A DNA stretch of 64,000 nucleotides from Cloeon dipterum (taxonomy: Eukaryota > Arthropoda > Insecta > Ephemeroptera > Baetidae). The notes under the pieces were generated by a model. That model was not told the origin of the DNA and did not search any database. It was given only the letters and a program-made list of their open reading frames with translations. Below are positions 14,648 to 27,153 of the stretch, one piece after another. The DNA is taken from NCBI RefSeq assembly GCF_949628265.1, contig NC_088789.1:4080386-4144385 (forward strand). The letters are read 5' to 3'. Numbering within the stretch: position 1 is the first letter of the stretch; each line of letters opens with the position of its first letter. The translations under genes were made by a program, and so were the position numbers.

Positions 14648-17600
14648 TATTTCGCCGAGCTGTCGCAATATTTTCCCAATTAACACTCAGTATTGGCGGT
14701 TTTGTTCGGCCGGTGCAGCCGCTGGGGGACAATAATGCAAGAGCTTTATGGCCCCGAGCCAGGTGAACCGCCGCTCTCTTTCCGACAAATTGCTAATAAT
14801 TGATTTCATGGCCCACCTCCGTATTCTTCGAGCTATTTTTCTCTGTCTTTGATTACAATGTCTTTCCAAGGGGAACAGAACTCAAAATTAGATCGGCAAC
14901 CATTTTCTTAAGCCTTTTTGATAAAACTAAGCTGAGAGGATGGCAGGTTGGAAATAATCAAAGACGAAGGATTGGAAAGCCCCATCAAATTATGTTTTTT
15001 TTGCTCTGGTGTCTTTTTGTTTTTCTCCAAATTATTTAAGAAACTCGAAATATTACATTATTCACTAACTTTCCCAAAAAATGTCAGATGAGCATCGATT
15101 TAATCATTTATATTTTCGCGAATTATCTGGTTAAATCAATAGATTATATCAGAATTTTTATTTTAGGACTAATTTGGGATTTTGTGTTCTCATAAATAGT
15201 CGGCATGACACTATCTAATTAAATAACTAAAAAGAAAAGGAATTAATAATGCGTCGTCACTTAAAAATGTTGTCAAATCAAACTACCAGCTTGCTGAGTT
15301 TCCAGACAACAAGCTTTTCCTTTCAAGGTGGCAAAATATTACCTTAGTTTCCACACTCCTTCATTATGCATCAAGATGAGCCGAATGATATGCAGTTTTT
15401 TTATTTCTATTTCTTAGATTTATCCGCCCCAGTATTTGCAAAATTCCAAAATTTTCCATATTTCCTAGTTTGAAAATTCAATTTCTATATTAAGTGAACA
15501 CGTTTTGAGATTTTACAACAAGTTCAAACCTGCCCTGGAGCTACTTTTTCGGGTATTCTCAGAGATGTTTACAATCCCGCTGGATTTAAAAGATGGCGTT
15601 AACCGCAAGAGTTACGAAAAAGCTTAAAATTATTAGGATATGACCCCTAACGACCTTTGCCCTTGATTTATGATTTTAAATTTGAGGTTTGTTTAATAAT
15701 ATAAGCTTAGATTTTTTTAAATTAAAATTGAACAACTAGAATCCTTAAAATGTTCGAAAAAGCCACCTTAAAAATATGGAATATTTTCACAGATTTTTTT
15801 AAAGTATAACTCGTGTGTAATTAATTTGTTTGACATGAGCAAAATTCGTACTGTACCTTTAAATTTAATTTTTCTCAAAATTTTTCATTCCGAACTGCAC
15901 TCAAAGCAACATGGCTTGGAACAGCTGCTCTGCATTAATCTTGTAATGCAAACTAGCACGGATGCTCCAAATCACAAAACTCAAAACTGTCCCCTCTCTG
16001 CTCTGTGCTCCAACCAAGGGAAAAGTCAAAAGTGCAATGACGCCAAATAGTAAAACACACCTGTCTTTACGACCGAGTGGCAATGAGAGCAGACGATGCT
16101 GAGGGAGAGAAACTTTCCCGGGTGACAAACAGCGTTTTCGCATTTCGACTCAGTGCTTGTGTGTGTATGTTTATAGTTACGCGTACTAATCCGACGCGCA
16201 ATTTGCATAAATGCAAAGCCACGCGCATAAAAATAAGTCGTCGGCGGGAGCTTCTTGCGGGTAATTAGGAGCTAGGCGTCATTACCGCGCGCGACGCTTA
16301 ATTACGTATTCATAATCGCGCGCGCGCATCAAAGAAGCGACGACGCCTTCAAATTTTTAATGGAGCGTTCAAAAAAGCAAACACTCGGGCACGGCGTGCC
16401 GAATCGACTCAATTACCGCTTCTTTCTCAATGAAAGCAATTAATTTAATCGATCGCATCGACGTCGCCGTGTGTTATTATTAGTGCGAGACGCGTTGGCT
16501 GCGTGTAATTTCGTTTTCGGCCGCTTCCTTGTCATCGCACCAGACCTTTAATATGCATAAATTTCTATGCTCTAAGCAGCTGTAAGTGCTGCTGTTCAAA
16601 CTTGAGTGTAATCACCGCTGCTGCGTTATTAAAGAAAGTTTTATTAACAAATTAAATTATTATAATCAGCCCCGGGAGAAGTGCGGGAATGAAAAGGTCC
16701 GCGAGTAATTGCGGAATGGTGCTTACTACGAAGGCCACTAGATTTTGCAATATTTTTTTACAAAAATATTTATAAATAAATTTGGTCTCAATTCAACTCT
16801 TGAAATGTCATTTTTTAATGAATTTTTGGGTGTGAAATCATTATCGCGCTTGAAACTTAGACTGTATTGAACGTTTTAATAGTGAATCGAGTGATTCACT
16901 AAACAATTAAGTTAAGGCTGTTTTAGAAATCTCAAAAGGCTATTTGAGTTTTAGTAGAAAGTAAAATTATGCTCATGTGATATGCAAAATAATTATAGAA
17001 GATCTAGGAGATAAATATTCGATTAGTCTACGAGTAAAATGATTTATAATATTAATGAAAATCAATTCATTGCAAAAATATAAAACGTTAAATTATCGAG
17101 AGATCTCTAACAAATCTCACATTGGAGAATTTATTTATTTATTATCGTTGATATGGGATTTAAAGCAACATTTCCAATACCAGTGGCAGAAATATACGCC
17201 ATGCGTATACTAAACTTGTAGTTCTAATCTGCGTGGGGCCGGTGCGACAACCAGCACTCTTCCATTATTTTCACTCCTCATTCATTTAATTATTGCGAAA
17301 AATAGTGGCTCTCGCAGGAGAAAAAGAAAGAGAAAACGGCAAAGACAGGGAAACGCTTTTATCAAGAGACAAACAGACGAGATAAAGTGGTCGAATATAA
17401 TTATCCGTGTATAAATACAAGTCTGCTGCGGCGGCATCGGCGGCGGGAGATGAAAAAAAAAATTAGAGACACGGCCGACGAGCGAGCGAGCGCGGTCGTT
17501 TTTTGCAGAGCAAATAACTAAGTGGACCGATCGAGCGCTTTGAATTAAACAAGAGCAAAAACGTGGGAGGGCATTTTCTCATTGTGCGCCGATTTTCGGA

Positions 17601-17774
17601 ATAAATAACGAGAGACGACCACTCGCTCTCTCCGCGCGTCTCATAATAGCTGGCTATAAATTAATTGGATAATCTTTTAATGCATTCAGCAGCGACCAGA
17701 ATTAATGTGACTTTGCGCGAATAATTAAGTCACCTCCTCGAATGACAAATGACGCAATTATCGCGCTGATTAGC

Positions 17775-17794
17775 GCCACCGCCGCCGCCGCCGC
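17775..17794. repeat. short GCC repeat
   Basis: Six or so GCC units with one change, within a GC-richer island. On the minus strand it reads as a short poly-Gly run in an otherwise unremarkable frame. Confidence 0.6.
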
Positions 17795-20063
17795 GTGAGA
17801 ACGAATACCGATCGCATTTCAACATTTTTTTAATCTCGAATTTATTGATTGGCGCACGAGGTATTTCTATTTTCCAGTCTACAGGTATATTAGATATTAC
17901 TTGTTCTCGTCTTATTATATTAGTCACCCTTAAGAAAAATCGGCAGTCAAGGCGTCTCTACTCTGTGTGGAAAATTATTACATTTGGATGGTCACCTTGG
18001 TGAAAATTATAAAAGGAAAAATCAAATGACACGTTCTCGTACTGTACAGCAGCTTTTTCGGCCCCGCAGGCCTCATCAGCACTACTTCATCTCCAAAACG
18101 AAATTCATAGCCGCAGTATCGCATGTCTTTGGATTTTTTCTCATACATATTTCACTAAGCTGACCATCCAAATTTTATTTTCCTCACAGAGTATATAGCC
18201 ATTCAGTTTCTTAAATTTAAAAATGAATTCTGTGCGTATTTTTTTCTTTGTTTTATTTTTTTTTTTAACTTTGATTATCTGCGTTGATATTATTATTGTT
18301 GGTTCAGCGATCGGTAGCTGATAGGATACATAACTTTATACGGATATGTTTAATGATTGAATTTAAAAACAAAATGACAGCACCCAATATGAGTAATAAC
18401 TTATAAATTAATATTCTATTACAAATGCATATTTGCTATGAATTCAAAAAATAATTCAATTAATTTAAATAAAGGTACAAAAATTTTATCCTATATTGAA
18501 TAGTTTAATTATATCCTACAAGAATGTTAGTAATTTTACATTTTTTTTGTAAATATATTAAACAAATTTAATTAATAGTAAAATGGTTTAAGAAAGTGAA
18601 GACATGCTAAAGATGAACCAAAAAAAGTTTGAATAGGAATTAAAAAATTGATAGATTGGGGCATCAGTCGGAGCCCCGTCATCAAACGTGACTTTGTACA
18701 AAGATCTCAATGTTATAACGGACGCATCCATATGCGCTTTTTGCAACCGATCTGAAAATTTGATGAGAGCACAAAGGCAAAAGCGATTTTGGTGCAGTGC
18801 AGGAATTATTCAAGAGGGCACACGGCCGGGGAAAAGTGTGTGTTTGCGCGCGTGCTTTTGCTTTGTTGCCGTCGCGGCGACACACTGCTGCTGCAGAGAT
18901 CGAGAGGAGAGTGTGCGGCGTGTAATATGATGTAAGTTTGATATGTTGATCACATCCCGGCCATAAAGCAAAGCGCCCGCCGCCGAGCTTAGGAAATTGC
19001 CATTACAATGTGCATGGCAACATGTGGAAACAACTGCCTTTGTGCCTCCCCGAAATTTACACAGAGCTGCACCTTTTCAGTTATGGCGAATGCAGACGGG
19101 CAAAGTTTTATTGCAGCATTCCGCCACCGTGTCGGGGCAAATTTGAGCAAACGAGTTCTCGAATTTTCATATATTATGCACGCCTTTTTCTCTGGATTCT
19201 AACGCATATTGAAAAGTTGCAACATGCTACACCGCACTCGGTATAAGGAAAGCATTATTGCAAACGATTTAGATATTCAATATATTATTTCCCCTATACA
19301 TTTTTCCGTTTTTTTTACTGTCTAAGAGAGGTTCTTTAGCTGGTAAAGAGAGCAGAGAGAACGGATATGTAACAATTTTTTGTATTTATTTTTGTTTAAA
19401 ATTATGTTCTGAGATTTTATTATGATGCAATTGGCACAGCGAAAATAAAGATTTATCTGAAATCACTTTTAATTGTGCTCTAATATTATTTTGTTCTTAA
19501 TTTTTGATTACATATTATAAATTAAATAAAACAAACTCCTGTCATAGAATGATCAGTCGAAGTTGTACTTCTTAATTGAAGAATACATTTAAAAACGCAA
19601 AAATAATAAATAAAGGAAATAATGAAACTTTTTCTAACAAAAAATGATCATTTCTTGCTATCATAATAATGAATTTAATATAGATAAAAGCCATAAATTT
19701 TAATATTAAAATATATATATACAGTATATATAAAATATTCAGCAAGAAGCATTCACCGGTGCGAGCGTGAGATCACAATTCGAATTTTGATTAATTATTA
19801 TTATTTATTATTTTTAACCAGAAATAAATAAGAAGTATAAAAATGTCTCCCTGCCTCCCTCATAACGAATAACGTCTATTTTTAAACGCCCAGGTTCACA
19901 ATTTTATAAAATCAGATCAGAATCTGATTAAAAAACCTCTTTCAATATCATTTATATCTAACTGAATCAAGCTTAACTTGCTTCCCCTTCCTTTTAAATT
20001 ATTATCTATGTTTTAGCATCTTTTCCGCTCTAATTTCCTTTGTTCGATCAAGCTGTCACTCAC

Positions 20064-20281
20064 CTGTAGTAAGGGAAGGCTGCAGACGGGACGTGGAGGT
20101 CGACAGGGTGTTGGTGGGCGGACATCTGGTGGTGGTGATGGTGGTGGCCGCCGCCGGGCGGCTGCAGCTGGCCCGAGAGGTGGGCAGCGGCGGCGGCGGC
20201 CGCTGCTGCATGTCCGGCAAACAGGGGGCTGGACAGCGGCGAATGGTGGTGCGGGGCTGCCGGAGGCCCGTTGCCTTGCAT
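20064..20281 (-). CDS. N-terminal exon of an unidentified His/Ala/Pro-rich developmental regulator (partial)
   Basis: The exon is read on the minus strand and ends at a strong donor (CAG|GTGAGTG, junction at 20,063/20,064). It encodes 72 residues plus two bases from the ATG at 20,281. The order is MQGNGPPAAPHHHSPLSSP, a nine-residue alanine run, a Pro-Gly linker, six consecutive histidines, then a less repetitive end (DLHVPSAAFPYYR). The same frame is open upstream to about 20,359, after a TTTTAG acceptor-like site, so the true start could lie in an earlier exon. His and Ala runs beside Pro-rich sequence are typical of homeodomain, zinc-finger and similar insect transcription factors, but no DNA-binding domain is present here and I do not recognise the family. 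The gene-poor flanks fit a developmental gene. Confidence 0.55.
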
Positions 20282-20359
20282 GATGCGTGGGTACAGCCTG
20301 CTGACGGTGACGGCTCCTGGCTCGAATGGCAAAACTAATCTCTTTTCTCCGCACCGCAA

Positions 20360-23300
20360 CTAAAACAAGCAATAATAGAACTCTGTGAAAATTTAAAGAT
20401 TTTTTTGCTACAAAACTTTTATTTTTCCCAAGCTAATCTTTTTTCTCAACCGGCAAGAAGAAATCGAAAATGCATCACGTCAATTTTCACTTTCTAATTT
20501 TTGTGAAAAATTTATAAATTATTAACAAGAATTAATATTTTTTAAATGTGTATAAAATATGATCACATACGCACGCCCTATTTTTTGACACACTTGTTGA
20601 TAAATCTTTTCAATTATAAACAAATAAAAATGGGAGCTGTGATTGAAGTTTCTAGTGAACACCTGTCTGTTTAGGTGCAAAACAAGTATAGCTAAACCTA
20701 GAAAAGGGTGTTTTAATTTTAAAATTTTGGGAAATTTTTTACAACCTGTTTCTGAACAATTTTCTCTTCAACTGATTATAAAATAATTTTTAAATATTAT
20801 GCTCATATTGTACTTGTTTGTGATAAAATAAATTAAATTGTTTGGGTTCATTGAGTGATTAAGGTGAAAAGGAAGTAAATAAGTTCACTCGTTTACCTCA
20901 TTAGCCAAAATCGACACTCCACTGATTTTGGGAAAAATTGACTTGAATATACACCCAACAAAAGACAAGATGCATCGATTTGTACAACCCTAAATGAATG
21001 AAAAAGGCTGTCGTAAAATTCACAAACTGCCGGATTAGTTATTTTTTAACTTCCCGATTCATCCTAACTCGTACTTAAAAACAATTCGGCATTTAATGCA
21101 GCAATAATTATAATAATACACACGCAGGAAACTATTGAAAGAAAGAGAGAAAAACCCCAAGAGACTTTGCTCTGCGTGGATATTAATTTAAGGGTGGGTG
21201 GCTATGCGAGACTTTTGAGCTAAATTCATACGTCCCCAAACTAAACTGCACACTTGACCTGTAAAACAAAAATTTAACCCAGCAGTAAACTTAAATTCTG
21301 TTCCAATCTGTACCAAATCGAGTTTTTTCTTCCATAAATTTTAATTATAAAAAAATTAAAACCTATATGTGGCATTCATTCGCCAATTTTCATTCCTATA
21401 TTAAAAAGCATTGTTTGTTCAGGCTTTCCCCACCTATTAAATTCGTCTGCCCAGCAGCCACATTTGTATGCAACTCAGGGCTATAACACACGCCGCACAG
21501 CCAAACACACAACCCCGACGTCGGCGCCAAGTTTGTATTTACAAACACTTCCCTAAATCACGCTCGTATTCAAGAAGAAGCACCACCAACCCTTTCCCGT
21601 CCGGCTGCATTAAAATCGAAAAGGAGCCAGGGTGAACCTACCCGCTCTTACATGGCCAGGTGGCGCGGCGCCAGCTGAGAAAGGGTGCTGCCAACTCTGT
21701 CGTCGCGGATCAGGGTGCGATGGACACGTGTATCCCGAGCACAGCAATCGGCACTACTAACTCGTCAACAAGTTGCGATCATCTCGCGCTGGCGCTCCGC
21801 CTCCCAAGGCGTGGTCCAGATCTGCATTAGGCCAATCGAGCCGTAAACTCACCTCAAACACACCGACTCTCGCGCCGCTGCATTGTCTCCAGCCGAAACG
21901 GCGCAGCAGCCCCGTTCATTCATTCAATACCCTCGCACAGCAGGTGTGCTAGTTTTACGACTAGATTTGTTTGTTCCCACCTGTCTACGCGTCACTTTCG
22001 TCTCTTTTTTAAAAGGGCCGGTCTCCTGATTTTGGTCTAAACACGCTTCAGGGCCTTAAGCGTAGCACAGGCAACTCGCGATGTTTTATGTTTTTATTCA
22101 AACCTGATTTCCCCACAGGTTTTTAAAGCAGCCTAAAACTTTGGGGTTCTCAAACCAGTCCCAATTTGCAAGTGTGCAGGGTTTATCTAAAGAGGTAAAA
22201 TTTTAAGTGTGCTGAAATAAGATTTAAACTAAAAATCTTTCAATATGATAATTTGAATTAACTTGTATTTTGTTGTTTAAGAAAGTTTAAAAAAATATTT
22301 CTTTTCACGCCTGACGCCTAAAACTACAATCACTGGAAATACTGACAGTGATGAGCTACAAAAATTGTTTCCTTCAATACCCTGAATTCGGATTATTTTT
22401 TTTGGTCCAACCACTCGCTTTAATCGAGCGATAATTTTAAATCATGGAACAAAATTTTATATTATATTAAAAGTTCAATAATTAACTAATCGATGATAGC
22501 AAAGAGTTCATCTCAAAAGTCAAGCAGCTAGTTTGGCACCACCAATTTTATGACTTGGACGAATTTTATGTCTGAAATTATGTTAAATAGCCTAAATAGG
22601 CGTTTCTTGACGTATTTTTAGAGCCACCCTGTAAAAATTTTTCACTTAACAGTATAAAATACTTCTGAATCTGAATTGACTTCAGTTTTAATTTTAACGC
22701 AAACTAAAGCACATGATGGAAATCTACAAATTGAGTTTTCACTCGAGTTGGTTCTGCAACGGTTCTGACAGCGGTGACAAACGGGTTGCATAACACGATT
22801 GACAGAGATGACAAGGGGAGATAAGGCGTGTGGTCTATACTTGCCTGACACCAATCGTCGAACAGGTTGCAATAGTTTTCCCATAATACTGAGGACTCTA
22901 TTCTAACTTCTAACTCTTTCATACTTTTTTACATTAAAAACGCAAAGCTGATTCATTTAATTTTTTATTTATAGTTATTGCTGTCGACTGTATCAGATAA
23001 AGTTTAATGACAAATATTCTCAAAAATTTTCTTATGAGTCATAGATACCAGATCTAAATTGAGGAAACACTGGCTATGAATAATTAGCGGTTCAGCCCGC
23101 TTCCAAAAACTTCCAGCGGGAATCCCTTCGAAATTTTCCTATCAAGGCAACGGAGTGAAAAATAAGATGAAATCATCACTAGTGGTGTCGTAAATTTTTC
23201 TTATTCTCACCATTCTCGGGAGACACTTGGATATAATTCCAGGGAACGGTAGTGAGGATATCTTTATAATAATTTTGATCCCTGGGACGCATAAATCTCT

Positions 23301-26300
23301 GACAGTTGACAAAAGTGATCACCAGATAAGCATTTACATGGAAGGTTAACTAAGTGAGAAAGGCAAACTCGAGCCTCAACGCCTCATGTTCTTGGAACAA
23401 AAGCTGATACTCATCTTGCTACCGTGTAAAACGTGGAATTCCATACTTGGACATGTTTTTAAATTCAGAGAGTATCATAATAATTGTATGTTAAAAATTG
23501 CGTTACTCAAATGATTTTTAATTTGCATATTTTAATTTTAGCATTTTTTTGTATTTTAATTATTCCAAGGATTGGAGAAAAAGAGGAAATTAGCATTTGA
23601 GACAATAGATTTTGGAGATATATTGCTCATTTTTACTGTAACTTCTTGTAATTTGTTTTTAATTTTCAGAAAGTATCCTTATTTATAATTAGAATGAAAA
23701 CGTGGACAAAAATTAAAACAGAACATTATGAGCAATGTTGTAATGGAAAACTATCGAGAAAGTATAGTAAAAATTGAATAAAAAATTTAGCAATTTTTAA
23801 TGCACATATTCTACAAATTTGCAAATGACTTCGTTAACAAACAAATTATTAAAATATTAAACCCAACCACTGACATGGTTTCATATAAATTATTGAATAT
23901 TTCGTGGATCAATGAACAGTATATGATCAATGATAAGATGGCAAAACACACATCATGTTGTTTGTGGTTTCCAGAGTAGTAACTTCCACTCAAAAAGCGA
24001 ATCAGTAGCGACCATGACATAACTTTGGTGAACAAGCAGAGTACATAAGTTCGAGTAAACATATCTTTGCGAGTGAGAGAAGGAGCTGCACGGGTGACTA
24101 ACAACGAACGGAACCCCGAGACTCGCGCACTCTCTCATATCAAACAAATTTATAGCCCGAGATGATGTGGAGCGATATTCCCCAAGACCAACGAGATCAC
24201 GTACGCCGATACGAGAGGCGCTCGCTCTCTCGCTGCTTTTTGTGCTCGTAAAAAGTGGGAGATAAATAAATTTACACGACCGACAAACAACAAAAGAGCG
24301 GCATGTGTTGCTTTTTGCCAGTACGTAAATCACCACACCGTAAATTTATACGAATCAATTTTCACTTAGAAAATTCCCCTCAGATTTCGTCTGCGTGGAG
24401 TCCGCCGATGATTCAAAGCGTCGTTTGATTTGTTTCGTCTATTTTAACCAAAATATATTTTGTACTTTTTTTGTCATGCACTAAAAGAATAAATAGCAAA
24501 AATGATGTGAAGAACTATAGAAAAAATGGCAAAAATATCATCTCTTGCCCCATTGAGAATGATTTATACACATGTAAATTTTTATTTATTACTACTTTTT
24601 CTGCGTATTCTATAATCTTCAACAAAGATAAAACTTAGTTCTGAAAACATTTTATTTATTTATATGTGTGTGAAGAAGATGGGATAAAAAATGTTCTGCA
24701 GCTTCATCACCAACCATGTCACTAATGTACAATTTGGTTCTTTATTTTTTAAATGTGTCAAACTTATTGAACTCAGGTACTTTTCAGTGGATTAAACTAA
24801 TATCACAAGGTGAAAATTTTCGATCTACTGATATGGAGTCTCGAAGAAGTAAAATCCTTAATCTAAATATCATCAAATGTGAGTCAAAATTTAATTTAAT
24901 GACCTATTTTGGAATTGTTGGCATAATATTTCGTTAAATCTCAGTAAATCAATTTTCAAGAACTTTCGACCACTGAACCTAATTCAAATGACGACAGGCT
25001 ATAAGAATTCAATGAGTGTTTGATGCCTATAAATGAAGTGGACATTCCTAGATTTCAATATTGGTTAAGAGGGTAAAATTAAATAAGTCAGAAATTCAAC
25101 AACAATCAGACATTAAACTTAGCACCTTTCCATTTCTTCTGTTACACGTTCCCAATTTGTTCTTCACAGATTTTTGCGATTGAATGATAGCCAAAATTGT
25201 ATGCACCTGTCGTACAAGTTTTCTGTGAATTCGGGAAAGGGACACAAGAAAAACTGTTTGCCCCGAATGCAGCAGTGATTACTGTTCACACGGCCCACAG
25301 AAACAAACAATGAAACTGTATATCCGCGCCATAAAAAGCAACGATTGCGAATGAATTTAAATTTGCGTGGTGTGGTTCCACGAAAAAGTCATCCGAAAAA
25401 CAAAGGTGCATAGTCTCAATAATCCGCGAGGCTCATCTCTGGGCGGTGCGGGCGCTGTGCGGGTGGAATCTCAAGCAGCAGCAGCAGCGCTCTGTGTGCT
25501 TCTTCAAAATTCAAGCGGCACGGTGTGCACTTAGGTATTCCGATCTGGTTCGTGTCGTCAGGCAGCAAAAATTTGTATGTATCGAGCATTTTCGTCATAC
25601 GGACGACGTGTCGTGATTTAACAATCATTGACGCGCGGCCATGTTTTTAATCCGCGACTTAGCCGCTGCTGAATTAAAAATAATGCGCCGCGCCAGCCGC
25701 TGAAGAAAAATTGTCACTCATTACTCTCGGCCGCGTTGTCCCTGGCTCGCTCGCTCTCTGCCAGCAATTATGTGGTCCGGTTTCCATTGTTCGCGACCGA
25801 GGTCAACTTTTTCTGCTCTCTTTTACCTCGCGTTTTATTACGCGCAAAATGGCACGAGATATTGAATATGACCGAATCGTTTTGATTTTATTGATCGATT
25901 TATGACATTGCTAATATTTAACATGTGACAAAAGAACAGCTCTAAAATCAAAATACTATATTATTTGTTAAAATCTTTATTTAGCACTTTTTGTAAACGT
26001 CATAGTGCATATTTTTATAGTTTGATATTAATAAATTATGCTATTTATCAAGTAAGTAAATTTTTGATAAAGTCAATGATAAACTTCTGTGCAGGTTGTA
26101 GATTGGTATTTTAATTAGATGAAACAAAAATTTCATTGAAGTTTATTCTCTCGAAACTTAGGTTATTTTAAAGTGCGGTTTTTCTCTGAATAATATGAAA
26201 ATATTAATGTAAGTTTCGAGCTTCTTTCATTATATTAAACCCTTGTAATTTTGATAAATATTTAAAAAAAACTTTTGAATTCAAAATTATTAATTTTAAA

Positions 26301-26397
26301 TTCACAATTACGTTAACGTTATCTGTATTCTCTTTGCAGTTTTGACATTTTAGGGCTTAAAATCTTGTTCATCCTAAAAGAGTAAAAAGAGTATCCA
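20360..26397. other. gene-poor region between the His-rich exon and the retroelement remnant
   Basis: No convincing gene. GC-richer sequence occurs at 21,430-22,080, 24,060-24,450 and 25,240-25,890; the rest is AT-rich. Minus-strand frames at 22,704-22,922 (72 aa), 23,953-24,336 (127 aa) and 25,416-25,628 (70 aa) show no known domain. A donor-like site at about 21,651 on the minus strand closes a GC-rich block and could mark a 5' untranslated exon of the His-rich gene. Confidence 0.45.
21652..21900 (-). promoter_or_regulatory. candidate promoter / 5' UTR exon of the His-rich gene
   Basis: This GC-rich block contrasts with its surroundings and ends, on the minus strand, in CCAT|GTAAGAGC, a good donor. 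It lies 1.3 kb upstream of the acceptor-like site before the His-rich exon. No ATG-led frame runs through it, so it would be untranslated. The evidence is base composition and one splice-site match only. Confidence 0.2.
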
Positions 26398-26700
26398 TAC
26401 TAATATAACGATAAGTGGTAAATTAGATAGTAATAATAATTTTATTATAGCGTTATAAATGGCGCCCAACGTGGGGCCCATTTATAACGAAATAAAAAAA
26501 CGTTATTATTGTCCATCTGGTGCGAAGAATAGCGACCCAGAATTTGTTCCCGTCATAGACCAAATTGTTCGTGAGGCAGCTTGGGAGACCCTGTTGTTGG
26601 ACATTATAATATTTCCTAGCCATTTCTTGAAATTTTGATCAATGATATAATACGATATGTGATAAATAAATAATAATAACGTTTTTTATACTAACAACAC
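26398..26700 (+). mobile_element. TRIM/LTR-retroelement remnant with tRNA-Lys primer-binding site
   Basis: Positions 26,460-26,477 read TGGCGCCCAACGTGGGGC. This is an 18 of 18 complement of the 3' end, including CCA, of animal tRNA-Lys(CUU), a classic reverse-transcriptase primer site. It lies inside a perfect 12-base inverted repeat (26,451-26,462 and 26,478-26,489). AT-rich flanks at about 26,398-26,450 and 26,641-26,695 share a loose pattern (ATATAA..CGATA.GTG.TAAAT) and may be degraded terminal repeats. No gag, protease, reverse transcriptase or integrase is present. A 45-codon frame after the site (from about 26,490) has no recognisable domain. The size suits a terminal-repeat retrotransposon in miniature or a deeply deleted LTR element. 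The primer site is clear; the boundaries are not. Confidence 0.5.
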
Positions 26701-27009
26701 ATGACAATTAATTTCGTGAGTGTTCTACTTCGCAACTGTGTAAGAAATCTTGTTATATCTGATTTTTTAACACCAAAATTTTCTGGACCTGGGGGAGCAA
26801 ATTAGATGGTTTGGTTTTGCTCCGGTCAGCTCACAGCTCAGCGTTGGGGAGCTGCTCATACACACATATTACATTTTTGTGAGCGAGGTGAATTGTGGTC
26901 GGCTGAAAACAAAAACTCCTCGTCGGACACTCGCATGCTGTGTAATTTTCTCATCGGCCAAAGGCCCCGATCGGTATAAAAAATAATGCTCCAGATGATT
27001 GGAACTCAC
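26701..27009. other. noncoding spacer
   Basis: No gene recognised. The right half becomes GC-richer and runs into the candidate minus-strand exon at 27,010. Confidence 0.4.
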
Positions 27010-27153
27010 CACAAAGAATCGAGCGCCGAGATGCATTTTGCCCGCTTTGGTCTGCTTCTGTCTCTCCTCATCTTGGGCCATTTCACGCATCAATTCGAAA
27101 AAGACACGACTTTTCGGGTGCATTTTGCTCCGAGACAAGTTATTGCGTTGCAT
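27010..27153 (-). CDS. candidate first exon of an unidentified minus-strand gene (weak)
   Basis: Forty-eight codons run from an ATG at 27,153 to a strong donor (GTG|GTGAGTTCC, junction 27,009/27,010) in phase 0. The peptide is rich in charged, helix-forming residues (RVFFELMREMAQDEERQKQT) and less repetitive than random AT-rich frames. No family is recognised. Its phase would permit splicing to the open frame that begins at about 20,359 in the His-rich exon, but nothing else ties the two together. Confidence 0.2.

Larger units (their letters stand above)
10939..20063. other. gene-poor region, continued
   Basis: No supported gene. GC-richer islands recur near 11,050-11,500, 12,840-13,500, 14,350-14,860, 16,100-16,720, 17,220-17,880 and 18,660-19,230. 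The 16,260-16,340 segment has alternating CG runs next to TTAATTACG. Simple repeats include a GA tract (14,603-14,645), a GT tract (11,333-11,351), a GA/AAG tract (about 11,626-11,657) and a small GCC run (17,775-17,794). If the His-rich exon at 20,064-20,281 continues on the minus strand, its next exon must lie in or beyond this stretch. No homeobox WFQNRR signature was seen on the minus strand here. Confidence 0.5.

Noticed and set aside
19711-19732. TA-rich near-palindrome
   Set aside because: Simple AT-dinucleotide sequence, expected in this base composition.
22704-22922. 72-codon minus-strand frame starting MKELEVRIESS
   Set aside because: Somewhat protein-like but overlapped by another equally open frame, and it has no domain, signal peptide or splice sites.
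23953-24336. 127-codon minus-strand open frame
   Set aside because: Ser/Cys/Arg-rich composition without domains, overlapping other frames, no splice context; consistent with chance in a GC-richer island.
25416-25628. 70-codon minus-strand frame with CTPC and a leucine run
   Set aside because: The leucine run comes from a CAG/CTG-type repeat, and no homologue or flanking exon is recognised.
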